43,376 nt of DNA from Synergistaceae bacterium UBA1358 (GTDB lineage: Bacteria > Synergistota > Synergistia > Synergistales > Synergistaceae): the NCBI GenBank assembly GCA_002306075.1, contig DBRW01000049.1:1-43376 (forward strand), in the 5' to 3' direction. The position numbers and the translations under genes were made by a program. The notes below the pieces were generated by a model, which saw only the letters and a program-made list of their open reading frames with translations, did no database searches and was not told where the DNA came from. The first letter of the stretch is position 1. Each line of letters opens with the position of its first letter. Positions 15,307 through 23,194 of this stretch are shown piece by piece.

Positions 15307-16484
15307 GCGAAGGCAAAAAAATCAGGCTGATAGTCATTCTGAGCGACGGCATCAGGGGCCATCTGAACCAGAGCCGCGGTGTCGCGCTCTGGCTGTCGGG
15401 TATGACGGGAGCCGAGATACTTGAAACGGAAGTTCCGATACTCAGCGGAGCCGCAAGGACCAGGGCAAAGGCCGCAGCCAGAAAACTGATAACGGGAAAC
15501 AGGAGGGACGCCAGGGACTGGCTTGCAATGGCTGACGGCGATGCGGTGGTCAGGAGGGTTGGGCAGTGGTTTGCAGAGCGGGATATACGCGAGGGCACGA
15601 GAGAAGTCCTACTTATCTCTGCCGGCAGTACACCCGCGCCGTATAACCTGGCTCTTGGCTACATATGGAGATGCGCATGCGCGACCGTGATGACCCCCGG
15701 CTTTGTCGGTACCGACCCCTTTGACTTTGCCATAGTGCCCGAACATGATTACCCCGAGAGAAAGCCCAATGTGCTCGTTACTCTTGGGTCACCCAACCCG
15801 ATCATGAAAAGCGAGCTGAAAAAAGAGGGCGAGGCTTTGCTTAAGGAATTTCCTCCTTGCTCGTCAAAAATATGGTCGATCCTTATAGGCGGTGATGATG
15901 CTAACTATTCCGTCACCCCAAGATGGATAAAAAAACAGGTCGGGCATATTATGAAAATAGCCGAGCAGGAGGGGGCCGACCTTTATATAACCACTTCCAG
16001 AAGGACTCCGGCAGCTGCGTCGGAAGAGCTTAAATACATCGCGTCGCACTCTGCAGCGGTAAGATACCTACTCATAGCCTCCGAGAGCGATTTCAATCCT
16101 ATCCCCGCGATGCTGGGTTTCTCAACGGAAGTTTTTTGTACCGAGGATTCTGTCAACATGGTGTCCGAGACTGTCACGGGAGGCCACAGGGCCGTTCTGT
16201 TGAGAGTGGAACACAAGAAGGGAATAAAAAAGATCCTGCAGGATATGACGGCATGGCTCGTCGGAGTAGGTGCCCTGTCGCCGAATATGCTGTGGGGCAT
16301 CCCGAAGTTCGATCTTGTCTTTGAACATTTCGCAAGACACGATGCCCTTCTCGAATTCAGGGAGTGGATAAGGAGACGGCACGAGCCCCCCATGATCTCC
16401 AAGGATGAAGGCGAAAGCAAGATGTGGGAGGAATTCAACGAGGCGAAAAGGGCTGCTGAGTGGATATATGAGAACTGGCAATGA
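15303..16484 (+). CDS. ELM1/DUF1022 family putative glycosyltransferase
   Basis: A 393-residue protein that I place in the ELM1 (mitochondrial fission ELM1-like, DUF1022) family, a predicted GT-B-fold group found in bacteria and plants. Supporting segments are the N-terminal LSDGIRGHLNQSRG loop, SAGSTPAPYN (about residue 101), a PFDFAIVPEHDYP segment, NVLVTLGSPNP, LIGGDDANY (about 196), and TTSRRTPAA followed by a glutamate/serine-rich sugar-nucleotide-type end (SVNMVSETVTGGHRAVLL, about 280-298). No biochemical role is established for bacterial members. As the last gene of the Kdo/lipid A cluster, overlapping kdsB by ATGA, an extra core-sugar or lipid A glycosyl transfer is the natural guess. 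There are no membrane spans or signal peptide, so it acts in the cytoplasm or at the inner membrane face. Confidence 0.8.
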   Translation: MSEGKKIRLIVILSDGIRGHLNQSRGVALWLSGMTGAEILETEVPILSGAARTRAKAAARKLITGNRRDARDWLAMADGDAVVRRVGQWFAERDIREGTREVLLISAGSTPAPYNLALGYIWRCACATVMTPGFVGTDPFDFAIVPEHDYPERKPNVLVTLGSPNPIMKSELKKEGEALLKEFPPCSSKIWSILIGGDDANYSVTPRWIKKQVGHIMKIAEQEGADLYITTSRRTPAAASEELKYIASHSAAVRYLLIASESDFNPIPAMLGFSTEVFCTEDSVNMVSETVTGGHRAVLLRVEHKKGIKKILQDMTAWLVGVGALSPNMLWGIPKFDLVFEHFARHDALLEFREWIRRRHEPPMISKDEGESKMWEEFNEAKRAAEWIYENWQ

Positions 16485-16599
16485 GGCCCGAAACAGTAAT
16501 TTAACAGATTAAAAATAGAAATATTTTGTTATCATACTGACTTAGAAATTGAGCACCTGACCAGATACGGGAAGCATCAGACATGAAAGGAATGATGGT

Positions 16600-17661
16600 A
16601 TGAAAAGGATATCCGGAACGATTTTGATCGCATTTGCGGCGCTTGCTCTCATGACACTTCCTCTTTCGGCCCAGACATCGGTCCCTGCGGCCGGCACTGC
16701 ACAGCCTGCAGCTGCGGATCAGCAAAAGACAGAAACACAGCCGGCCCAGACAGACGCAGCGCCTGTCCAGTCTGAGAGCATTCCCCAGGCAAGGCCCCTG
16801 AAACCGTCTCCGATGCAGGTCGGGGAGCCCGAGACAGAAGAATCTCTCCTGGTCTCTGCTGAATGGCTCAAGAAAAACAGAGGACAAGTCGTTCTTGTCG
16901 ATGCAAGACCTGAAAGCCTTTATGCGGGAGGACACATTCCCGGCGCGGTCAACGCGAGTTGGACATATTTTGCAAACATGAATGCTCAGACCGGCACAAA
17001 AAAATGGGGAACGATATGGCAGCCTGCCACAATGGCGAAGAGGATCGGAGCTCTTGGAATAAACGGCAAGAAGCCGGTCGTCGTGTACGATGACGCCGGC
17101 GGCTGGGGGCAGAGCGGCTGGACCCTGTGGATACTGAGGATGAGCGGCATCAAGAACGCGAAGATACTCGAGGGCGGCTTCACTGCATGGAAGAAAGCAG
17201 GAGGGGAAGTTTCCAAGACCGTCCATAAGAACAAGGCTGTGGCATTTTCTATCAAACAGTTCAAGGAACACTACCTTGTAGACACGGACTGGATAAACAA
17301 CAATATGGGCAAAAGCGGGCTGGTACTGCTCGACGTACGTACACCGGCAGAGTATCAGGGAAAAATAAGGCCTTTCCAGGAGAAGAGAGCGGGACATCTT
17401 CCCGGAGCGGTCAACATCGAGATGCAGCATTTTGTGACCAGTGATTATCATCTCAAGGAACCCGAAGAGATCGTTGAGCTCCTTAAGGAGCACGGCATAA
17501 CGCCTGACAACGAGATAGTGGTCTACGATACGGCCGGAGTAAGGGCATCATTTGTGACGATGGCTCTCCGCTATGCCGGATTCCACAAATCACAGTGCTA
17601 TGACGAGGGCTTCCAGGCATGGGCCGGCAACGCGGAACTTCCGCTCGAGACGGCAGATTGA
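16600..17661 (+). CDS. Exported tandem rhodanese-domain protein lacking catalytic cysteine
   Basis: A 353-residue protein with a signal peptide (residues 1-24, MKRISGTILI core, cleavage likely after LSA), then a low-complexity Ala/Pro/Gln/Thr linker to about residue 80. Two rhodanese domains follow, about 85-205 (VVLVDARPESLYAGGHIPGA, VVVYDDAGG) and 225-350 (VLLDVRTPAEY, AGHLPGAVNI, IVVYDTAGVRAS). This is the layout of SseA-type sulfurtransferases. In active enzymes the second domain has Cys at the start of the loop that here reads DTAGVR, with Asp at residue 310. The only cysteine in the protein is at about 333, outside the active loop. It is therefore probably non-catalytic or uses another mechanism in the periplasm. 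Ribosome site AAAGGA precedes ATG 16600. The gene is monocistronic and ends at a strong shared terminator. Confidence 0.88.
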   Translation: MKRISGTILIAFAALALMTLPLSAQTSVPAAGTAQPAAADQQKTETQPAQTDAAPVQSESIPQARPLKPSPMQVGEPETEESLLVSAEWLKKNRGQVVLVDARPESLYAGGHIPGAVNASWTYFANMNAQTGTKKWGTIWQPATMAKRIGALGINGKKPVVVYDDAGGWGQSGWTLWILRMSGIKNAKILEGGFTAWKKAGGEVSKTVHKNKAVAFSIKQFKEHYLVDTDWINNNMGKSGLVLLDVRTPAEYQGKIRPFQEKRAGHLPGAVNIEMQHFVTSDYHLKEPEEIVELLKEHGITPDNEIVVYDTAGVRASFVTMALRYAGFHKSQCYDEGFQAWAGNAELPLETAD

Positions 17662-17700
17662 CCTGTCTTCCATAGACAGTTTCTGGCAATACTGCAACAA

Positions 17701-17732
17701 ATGCGCCTCCGGGATGGATCCCGGAGGCGCAT
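17701..17732. terminator. Bidirectional terminator, 14-bp perfect stem
   Basis: A perfect 14-bp inverted repeat (17701-17714 and 17719-17732) with a 4-base loop, lying between the convergent rhodanese and threonine dehydratase genes. It is flanked by TGATTTCT on the plus side and TTGTTGC on the minus side. The T-runs are weak, but stem strength and position fit a terminator serving both genes. Confidence 0.75.
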
Positions 17733-17754
17733 TGATTTCTCCCCTATCATCGGA

Positions 17755-18735
17755 TCAATATCTGGCGAGTATATCCTTTAGTTTGTCCTCGTCGATGTTC
17801 CCGCCGGAAATCACGATGCCCGTCTTCCTTCCTTTGGTGTCGATCTTTCCTGCGAGAAGGGCTGCGACTCCCACCGCGCCTGCACCCTCAACTATCTGGT
17901 GGTGTTCTCTGTGCAGGAATGCAATGGCATTTGCAATGTCTTCCTCTGTTATCTCAAGGATGCCTGTAACGCGTTTTTTTGCAAGAGAGAGCAGGCTTTG
18001 GGGTATGTATCCGGCAAGTCCGTCAGCCAGGGTCTCAAGGTATTCCACTTCTTTCACTATTCCGTCGGCCCATGATACCACCCATGGATTTGAGGCGACT
18101 GACTGGACTCCCCATATCTCAACGTCGGGATTGAGCCCTTTTGCGGCTATCGCTGTCCCGTTCATCAGTCCGCCCCCTCCCGCCGGTATGATAAGAAGTT
18201 CGATGTCTGGCTCATCTGTGAACATTTCAAATCCTGCCGTACCCTGTCCGGCGATCACAGTCGGATCCTCAAAAGAGGATACGTAGGTCATTCCTGTCCT
18301 GTCCGCATGCTCGTGCGCCGAATGTTCCGCAAAATCATAATCCCCGTCGGTCACCACGAGTTCTACGTACTCGCCGCCCCTTCTCTTGATCGCGGACTTC
18401 TTTGTTTCAGGGCATACTTTCGGGACGAATATCTGTGTCCTTATCCCGAGTTCCTTTGCCGCAAGCGCGACTCCCTGTCCGTGGTTCCCGCTGGAACATG
18501 TGACGACCCCTCTGGCACGTTCTTCCGGGGTCAGAGAATTCATCTTATATAGAGCGCCTCTAAGTTTGAAAGAGCCGCAGAGCTGCTGGTTTTCCCATTT
18601 GATGTAAACAGGCGCGCCGCATATCTCGCTCAGCGGGAATGAATATTCCGTAGGAGTGTGCCTGACGCGGTTTTTCAGGAAACGGTATGCCTTGACAACA
18701 TCGGTAATGCCCGGATCGATCGGTAGTCTGTCCAA
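17755..18735 (-). CDS. Threonine dehydratase (threonine ammonia-lyase), catabolic type
   Basis: A 326-residue fold-type II PLP enzyme that deaminates L-threonine to 2-oxobutyrate (and often L-serine to pyruvate). The PLP lysine is K57 in GSFKLRG, the asparagine loop is SSGNHGQG (81-88), and the phosphate-binding glycine loop GGGGLMNG is intact at 186-193. There is no C-terminal ACT regulatory domain, so it is the short catabolic or TdcB-like form and not the biosynthetic IlvA. I start it at TTG 18735, which has AAGGAGG 8 bases upstream and gives the family length. Reading from ATG 18870 would add 45 non-homologous residues. It diverges from the homoserine dehydrogenase gene across about 155 bases. 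Confidence 0.92.
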   Translation of the reverse strand: MDRLPIDPGITDVVKAYRFLKNRVRHTPTEYSFPLSEICGAPVYIKWENQQLCGSFKLRGALYKMNSLTPEERARGVVTCSSGNHGQGVALAAKELGIRTQIFVPKVCPETKKSAIKRRGGEYVELVVTDGDYDFAEHSAHEHADRTGMTYVSSFEDPTVIAGQGTAGFEMFTDEPDIELLIIPAGGGGLMNGTAIAAKGLNPDVEIWGVQSVASNPWVVSWADGIVKEVEYLETLADGLAGYIPQSLLSLAKKRVTGILEITEEDIANAIAFLHREHHQIVEGAGAVGVAALLAGKIDTKGRKTGIVISGGNIDEDKLKDILARY

Positions 18736-18838
18736 AATAAAGGCCTCCTTATGTCTATGAGTCTTATCGTCACCCGACCCATGCGACACCATGAGATGTA
18801 TTTCGTCTCCGTGTGTGCAGAACAGGTCTCGTGACAAA

Positions 18839-18866
18839 TTGACATCGATATCACAGTAACTATAAT
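18839..18866 (+). promoter_or_regulatory. Sigma-70-type promoter for homoserine dehydrogenase
   Basis: Perfect TTGACA (18839-18844) and perfect TATAAT (18861-18866) separated by 16 bases, 25 bases before ATG 18891. This is the strongest promoter match I see in the window. Confidence 0.8.
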
Positions 18867-18890
18867 CCAATATATAAGACTTTTAAAGGG

Positions 18891-19952
18891 ATGATAAAAA
18901 AGCGGATGAAAATACTTTTTATAGGATTTGGAAATGTGGCAAAAGAGATGGCCAGGATATTCACAGAGAGAAAACTCTATCCCGCTCTGGATATCTCGCC
19001 TGAAGTCATAGGCATTTTTACAAAAAGGCACGGCGGTCTGGAAAACAGCAGCGGCATCTGCCTGGATACCGTGCTTACGGAACTGAGACAGAACGACAGG
19101 CTTACTGCGGACGAGAGGGAACTCTCGCCGCTCACGCCCCTTGAGGCTGCAGAAAAACTTGATTACGATGTGCTGGTGGAACTGTCCTCGCTTTCTATAA
19201 GCGGAAAAGGCGAGCCGGCCGTCTCCCACATCAGGGCTGCGCTGAAAAGGGGAAAGTCCGTTGCTTCGGCAAACAAGGGTCCTGTGGGCTTTCATTACAG
19301 GGAGTTAAGGGATCTTGCAGAGGAAAACGGTGCACTCTATCTGTTCGAATCTGCCGTGATGGACGGAGCGCCTCTGTTCAATTTCTGCCGCCGCTGCATG
19401 AAAGGCGCGACGATAACGGGCTTCTCGGGGATACTCAACGGGACCACCAACTTCATACTTTCGCACATGGAAAAGGGCGGTTCTCTGGAAGAGGGCATAA
19501 AGTTGGCACAGGAAGCGGGCATAGCTGAGGCAGACCCTTCGATGGATATTGACGGATGGGATCCCGCGGCAAAGACGGCCGCCCTGGCAAATGTCCTGAT
19601 GGACTCAGATATTACCCCCCTGGACGTTGCGAGGGAAGGGATAAGGTCCGTCACTCCCGAAATGGCTCAGGAGGCGGTCAAAAGAGGCATGAGGCTCAAA
19701 CTTATCTGCAGAGGAAGCAGGGAAGGAAATACAGTCCGCGCCTCTGTAGAAGTAGAGGAAGTAAGCAGAGAAGACATATTCTGCCTTGTCTCCCATTACG
19801 GCTCCGCCTTACGGATAGAGTCCGACCTGATGAACCCAAACACGATAGTACAGGAGTGCCCCGACCTTCTGGATACGGCATACGGTGTGATAGAGGACCT
19901 GATCACTATAAGGGATCACCTTGATACACACAGCAGACTGCCGCTTAAATAG
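18891..19952 (+). CDS. hom: Homoserine dehydrogenase
   Basis: A 353-residue NAD(P)-dependent oxidoreductase that interconverts aspartate semialdehyde and homoserine in the threonine/methionine branch. The Rossmann motif FIGFGNVAKE lies at residues 10-19. The family signature GILNGTTNFIL is near residue 180. The catalytic acid/lysine pair in DIDGWDPAAKTA (about 220-230) is present. There is no ACT domain at the C-terminus, so it is the short form. Two starts are possible: ATG 18891, directly after AAAGGG, and ATG 18906 (MKILFIGFGN), which is more typical at the N-terminus; the spacing is poor for both. It stands alone with its own promoter, divergent from threonine dehydratase. No homoserine kinase or threonine synthase is nearby, so a catabolic or variant role is possible. 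Confidence 0.9.
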   Translation: MIKKRMKILFIGFGNVAKEMARIFTERKLYPALDISPEVIGIFTKRHGGLENSSGICLDTVLTELRQNDRLTADERELSPLTPLEAAEKLDYDVLVELSSLSISGKGEPAVSHIRAALKRGKSVASANKGPVGFHYRELRDLAEENGALYLFESAVMDGAPLFNFCRRCMKGATITGFSGILNGTTNFILSHMEKGGSLEEGIKLAQEAGIAEADPSMDIDGWDPAAKTAALANVLMDSDITPLDVAREGIRSVTPEMAQEAVKRGMRLKLICRGSREGNTVRASVEVEEVSREDIFCLVSHYGSALRIESDLMNPNTIVQECPDLLDTAYGVIEDLITIRDHLDTHSRLPLK

Positions 19953-19976
19953 CCGTACCATATATTTGTCTGTCAA

Positions 19977-20005
19977 TTGTGATGAAATACCCGGCTTGAT
20001 ATAAA
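19977..20005 (+). promoter_or_regulatory. Promoter of the racemase-dehydratase-reductase operon
   Basis: TTGTGA (19977-19982) and TATAAA (20000-20005) with an ideal 17-base spacer, about 45 bases before the racemase-like ATG at 20050. It indicates that the operon starts here and does not depend on read-through from hom. Confidence 0.6.
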
Positions 20006-20049
20006 ATTACGGATATTCAGACCATACCAACCAAAAAGGAGTGATTGGC

Positions 20050-21126
20050 ATGTCATACCCGCTGTTGAGAGTTCATCTTGATGTTATGGAATGCAACATA
20101 AACAGGATCATATCAAAGTTCGCCGAATACGGGATATCGGTCTGGGCTGTCACCAAAGGCCTTTCCTGCCCGCTGGAGCTCGCCAGGATGCTTTCGGAAA
20201 CTAAGGTAACTGCACTGGCGGACAGCAGGATAATGAATATCAGAAGGATGAAGCAGGATGGGATCAAAGTTCCTTTCGCCCTGATACGGATACCGATGCA
20301 CTCCGAGATCGAAGATGTCATAGCGCTGGCCGATTACTCGCTTGTCTCAGATATGGGGACCCTTGAACTGATGTCCAGGGAGTGCGAATCACAGAAGAAG
20401 GAACATTCCGTCCTCATCATGGCAGACATGGGAGACCTAAGGGAGGGGTTCTGGCCGGATGAAGCCGAAGCAATAGCGGCCGGTCTGAAAAAGCTGAGCC
20501 CCGCGCTTAAAATTGCAGGCATAGGTGTAAATTTCGGATGTGCAAGCGGAGTCCTTCCGTCGAGGGAAAGCATGGAGAGGTTCGTATCTTTTGGCGAAAA
20601 GATCGAAGCGGAACTTGGGAGAAAACTCGAAATATTTTCCGGAGGAGCGACTACAAGATCACTTATTGCGATCGACAGCGGACTGTTCCCGAAGAGGATA
20701 AACAACCTGAGGATAGGTGAGGGATACCTTCTCGGATCGGACAAATCTTCCGGCGTGACAGTTCCGTGGCTCAGGCAGGATACCATGGAACTTGAAGCGG
20801 AGCTGGTCGAGGTACGCAGGAAACCTACCAAGCCCATAGGAGAAATAGGCAGGGATGCATTCGGGAACGTCCCATATTTTGAAGACAGGGGGAACAGGCT
20901 GCGCGGGATACTTGCGATAGGAAAGCAGGACGTAAATATCGGAGGGCTCACTCCGCTTGATGACGGCGTTGAGATAATCACTGCCTCGAGCGACCACCTC
21001 CTGGTGGACATCGAGGACTGCCAGCAGAGGCACAAGGTCGGGGACATCCTCCGCTTCAGCCTCGACTATACTGCAATGCTCTCCTCGTCTACATCTCCAT
21101 ATGTGACAAAAATATATGAGAGGTAG
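20050..21126 (+). CDS. Ornithine/alanine racemase-like PLP enzyme (fold type III)
   Basis: A 358-residue member of the alanine-racemase N-domain family. It is closest to ornithine racemase (Orr) by overall pattern: N-terminal LLRVHLDVMECNI, PLP lysine K36 in VWAVTKG, a barrel glycine/serine segment FSGGATTRS (about 197-205), LRIGEGYLLG, and the Orr-like C-terminal region AIGKQDV, SSDHLLVDI, KVGDILRFSLDY, TSPYV. The protein would interconvert D and L forms of an amino acid in the cytoplasm. Start ATG 20050 follows AGGAG by 8 bases; an upstream GTG at 20041 is inside the ribosome site. It heads a probable operon with a dehydratase-like enzyme and an OCD-family reductase. D-ornithine aminomutase (OraSE), expected if ornithine were fermented by the oxidative pathway, is not in the window, so the substrate is open. 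Confidence 0.85.
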   Translation: MSYPLLRVHLDVMECNINRIISKFAEYGISVWAVTKGLSCPLELARMLSETKVTALADSRIMNIRRMKQDGIKVPFALIRIPMHSEIEDVIALADYSLVSDMGTLELMSRECESQKKEHSVLIMADMGDLREGFWPDEAEAIAAGLKKLSPALKIAGIGVNFGCASGVLPSRESMERFVSFGEKIEAELGRKLEIFSGGATTRSLIAIDSGLFPKRINNLRIGEGYLLGSDKSSGVTVPWLRQDTMELEAELVEVRRKPTKPIGEIGRDAFGNVPYFEDRGNRLRGILAIGKQDVNIGGLTPLDDGVEIITASSDHLLVDIEDCQQRHKVGDILRFSLDYTAMLSSSTSPYVTKIYER

Positions 21127-21134
21127 TGCTCATT

Positions 21135-22109
21135 ATGTCATATGAAGTAACGATAACAGATATCCTCCTTGCCGCAAGGTTCCTGAAAAACAGGATCAGG
21201 CACACGCCGCTTGAGTACTCTCCGGAACTGAGCGGAGTTACCGGCGGAAAAGTCTGGCTAAAACTGGAGAACCAGCAGATCGCAGGATCTTTCAAACCGA
21301 GGGGTGCTTTCAACAGGATGTTCGCCATGACTCAGGAAGAGAAAGAGAAGGGGTTCATAACCTGTTCAAGCGGGAACCATGCGCAGGGGGTCGCGATGGC
21401 TGCGAGGGCCCTTAAGGTTAAAGCGGTCATATGCGTCCCCGGCCAGTGTCCCCGGGTAAAGCGGGAATCCATACTTGAAAAGGGCGGCGAATATGTGGAA
21501 CTCCGCGTTATAGGTACATACTATGACGAGGCGGAAGCAGAGAGCATGAAGATGGCTGAAAGAGAAAACCTGGTATTTATCTCTGCGTTTGACGATCCTT
21601 ATGTATCAGCCGGACAGGGGACTGTCGGACTGGAAATGCTCCTCGATGAACCTGAGCTTGACGTAATACTCTGTCAGATAAGCGGAGCCGGACTGATACG
21701 CGGAGTCGCAACGGCTGCCAAGGCGCTGAGGCCGGGGATCAAGGTATGGGGCGTTCATGCAGAGGCGAACCCCGCATGGCCCGAAGCGATCAAAAGGGGC
21801 AGGGTGGAACCTGCGGACGAGGAGATAAGCCTTGCGGATGCCCTTGGCGGCGGAGCGTGCCAGAACCATCTGACTTTTGTCCGGAGTGAACTGGAGGGGC
21901 TCATCACGGTCTCTGAAGAGGAAATAGCATCAGGTATCCGCTTCATGTTTGAGAAACACCACCAGCTTGTCGAGGGGGCGGGCGCGATCACTGTTGCGGC
22001 TGCCCTTGCCGGAAAAGCGGATCTTAGGGATAAAAAAGTCGGGATAGTAGTCTCCGGAGGCAATATCGGAGAGGAAAAATTCTTCCATGCCATGAAGTGC
22101 GGGAGATAG
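21135..22109 (+). CDS. Threonine-dehydratase-like PLP enzyme, second copy with altered glycine loop
   Basis: A 324-residue fold-type II PLP protein, clearly related to the dehydratase at 17755 (same opening FLKNR-x-RHTP, K54 in GSFKPRG, SSGNHAQG at 78-85, SGGNIGEEK near the end). The loop that binds the PLP phosphate reads ISGAGLIRG (182-190) in place of GGGGL, a notable change for a catalytic dehydratase. It lacks an ACT domain. It begins 8 bases after the racemase-like stop (ATG 21135, with GAGAGG upstream), and an OCD-family reductase follows 9 bases later. Pairing of such an enzyme with an OCD-family reductase is known from EutB/EutC (hydroxyectoine use) and BhcB/BhcD (beta-hydroxyaspartate cycle). 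A dedicated beta-hydroxy amino acid dehydratase is therefore more likely than a redundant threonine dehydratase. The substrate is unknown. Confidence 0.85.
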   Translation: MSYEVTITDILLAARFLKNRIRHTPLEYSPELSGVTGGKVWLKLENQQIAGSFKPRGAFNRMFAMTQEEKEKGFITCSSGNHAQGVAMAARALKVKAVICVPGQCPRVKRESILEKGGEYVELRVIGTYYDEAEAESMKMAERENLVFISAFDDPYVSAGQGTVGLEMLLDEPELDVILCQISGAGLIRGVATAAKALRPGIKVWGVHAEANPAWPEAIKRGRVEPADEEISLADALGGGACQNHLTFVRSELEGLITVSEEEIASGIRFMFEKHHQLVEGAGAITVAAALAGKADLRDKKVGIVVSGGNIGEEKFFHAMKCGR

Positions 22110-22118
22110 GGCATAACG

Positions 22119-23120
22119 ATGTACAGACTAAGAGTATTGGATGCGGCGCAATTTCGTGCACTTGTCACGATGGATGACGTGATCCCCGGTGTAAAAGAGG
22201 CTTACAGCCTCTACTCGTCAGGGAGAGCGGGGCTTTTCCCGATAATCACGCATGAATTTGACCCCGGCAGGACAGATATGGACATCAAATCGGCATACCT
22301 GGACGGAGCCGGGATATATGGACTCAAGATACTGGGGTGGAACAGAGACAATCCGTCCCTGCTCGGAGTACCTGCACTTGCGGGCCTGATAGTCGTAATG
22401 GATATCGAACGTCAGCAGCCTGTCGGGATACTCGAGGGGACCCCGGTCACCTTTCTGAGGACCGGAGCCGCAGGGGCGATAGGGGCGCAGACCCTTGCCA
22501 GGCCGGAGTCTGAAAACGCGGTAGTGGTAGGTTCGGGGGCTCAGGGGAGAGCTCAGATGATGGGACTGTCAAAGGTGATGCCCAACCTCAAAAGGGTCGG
22601 TCTATTTGATGAGTCGGTCTCCTCTGCAGAAAAAATGGCGGCAGAGGTCACACCGCAATATCCGTGGATCAAAATTACCGCATACCCTCTCTCGGCACTT
22701 GAGGATCGTGTCAGAGATGCCGATATCGTAGTGACATGCACACCGTCAAAAAAAGGATTCATAAAAAGGGGCTGGCTGCGTAAGGGCTCCCACATCAACG
22801 CCATCGGAGCGGACATGCCAGGGAAACAGGAGATAGATCCCGATATGACCGCAAGCGTGAAGGTGTTCGGAGACTCAAGGAGCCAGGTCGCTCTTAAGGG
22901 TGAGTGCCAGCACGCTGTTTCGGCCGGACTGATCAGACCCGATGACATAACAGAGATAGGGGAGGTTCTCAACGGGACTAAGCCGGGAAGGATGTCTCCG
23001 GATGAGATAACGATGTTCGACGCGACAGGGATGGCGCTTCAGGATCTCATCGCTGCAAAGATCGCGCTTGAAAGGGCAGAGGCTCAGAATATCGGCACGG
23101 TCGTCGAGATGGAACAGTAA
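22119..23120 (+). CDS. Ornithine cyclodeaminase / mu-crystallin family NAD(P)-dependent enzyme
   Basis: A 333-residue OCD/mu-crystallin family protein. The substrate-binding lysine and arginine occur at K70 (GLKILG) and R114 (TFLRTGAAGAI). The nucleotide-binding loop VVVGSGAQGRAQ is at 135-146. The family GADMPGKQEID motif (about 228-238) resembles the alanine-dehydrogenase and imine-reductase branches more than true ornithine cyclodeaminase, which has GGDCPGKTEL. The C-terminal ITEIGEVLNGTKPGR stretch is also typical. Such enzymes reduce imines to amino acids (alanine dehydrogenase, iminosuccinate reductase BhcD) or cyclise ornithine to proline. Directly after a dehydratase-like enzyme, reduction of the imine that dehydratase releases is an attractive role. 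It starts 9 bases after the previous stop. Confidence 0.87.
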   Translation: MYRLRVLDAAQFRALVTMDDVIPGVKEAYSLYSSGRAGLFPIITHEFDPGRTDMDIKSAYLDGAGIYGLKILGWNRDNPSLLGVPALAGLIVVMDIERQQPVGILEGTPVTFLRTGAAGAIGAQTLARPESENAVVVGSGAQGRAQMMGLSKVMPNLKRVGLFDESVSSAEKMAAEVTPQYPWIKITAYPLSALEDRVRDADIVVTCTPSKKGFIKRGWLRKGSHINAIGADMPGKQEIDPDMTASVKVFGDSRSQVALKGECQHAVSAGLIRPDDITEIGEVLNGTKPGRMSPDEITMFDATGMALQDLIAAKIALERAEAQNIGTVVEMEQ

Positions 23121-23194
23121 CTGCCGGTGAAGCGATCCTAAAGAAAATTTTAAAGAAGAGACAAACAATAAAGACAGCGAGGTAGATCCGCAAA

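Noticed and set aside
18840..18855. CRP-like site TGACA-N6-TCACA over the hom promoter
   Set aside because: Only the outer bases match, and several inner pairs fail the palindrome. It overlaps the -35 element, which explains TGACA by itself.
20050..22109. Oxidative ornithine fermentation pathway (orr-oraSE-ord-ortAB)
   Set aside because: Only an Orr-like racemase is seen. OraS/OraE, Ord and OrtA/OrtB are absent from the window, and the next gene is dehydratase-like, not OrtB.
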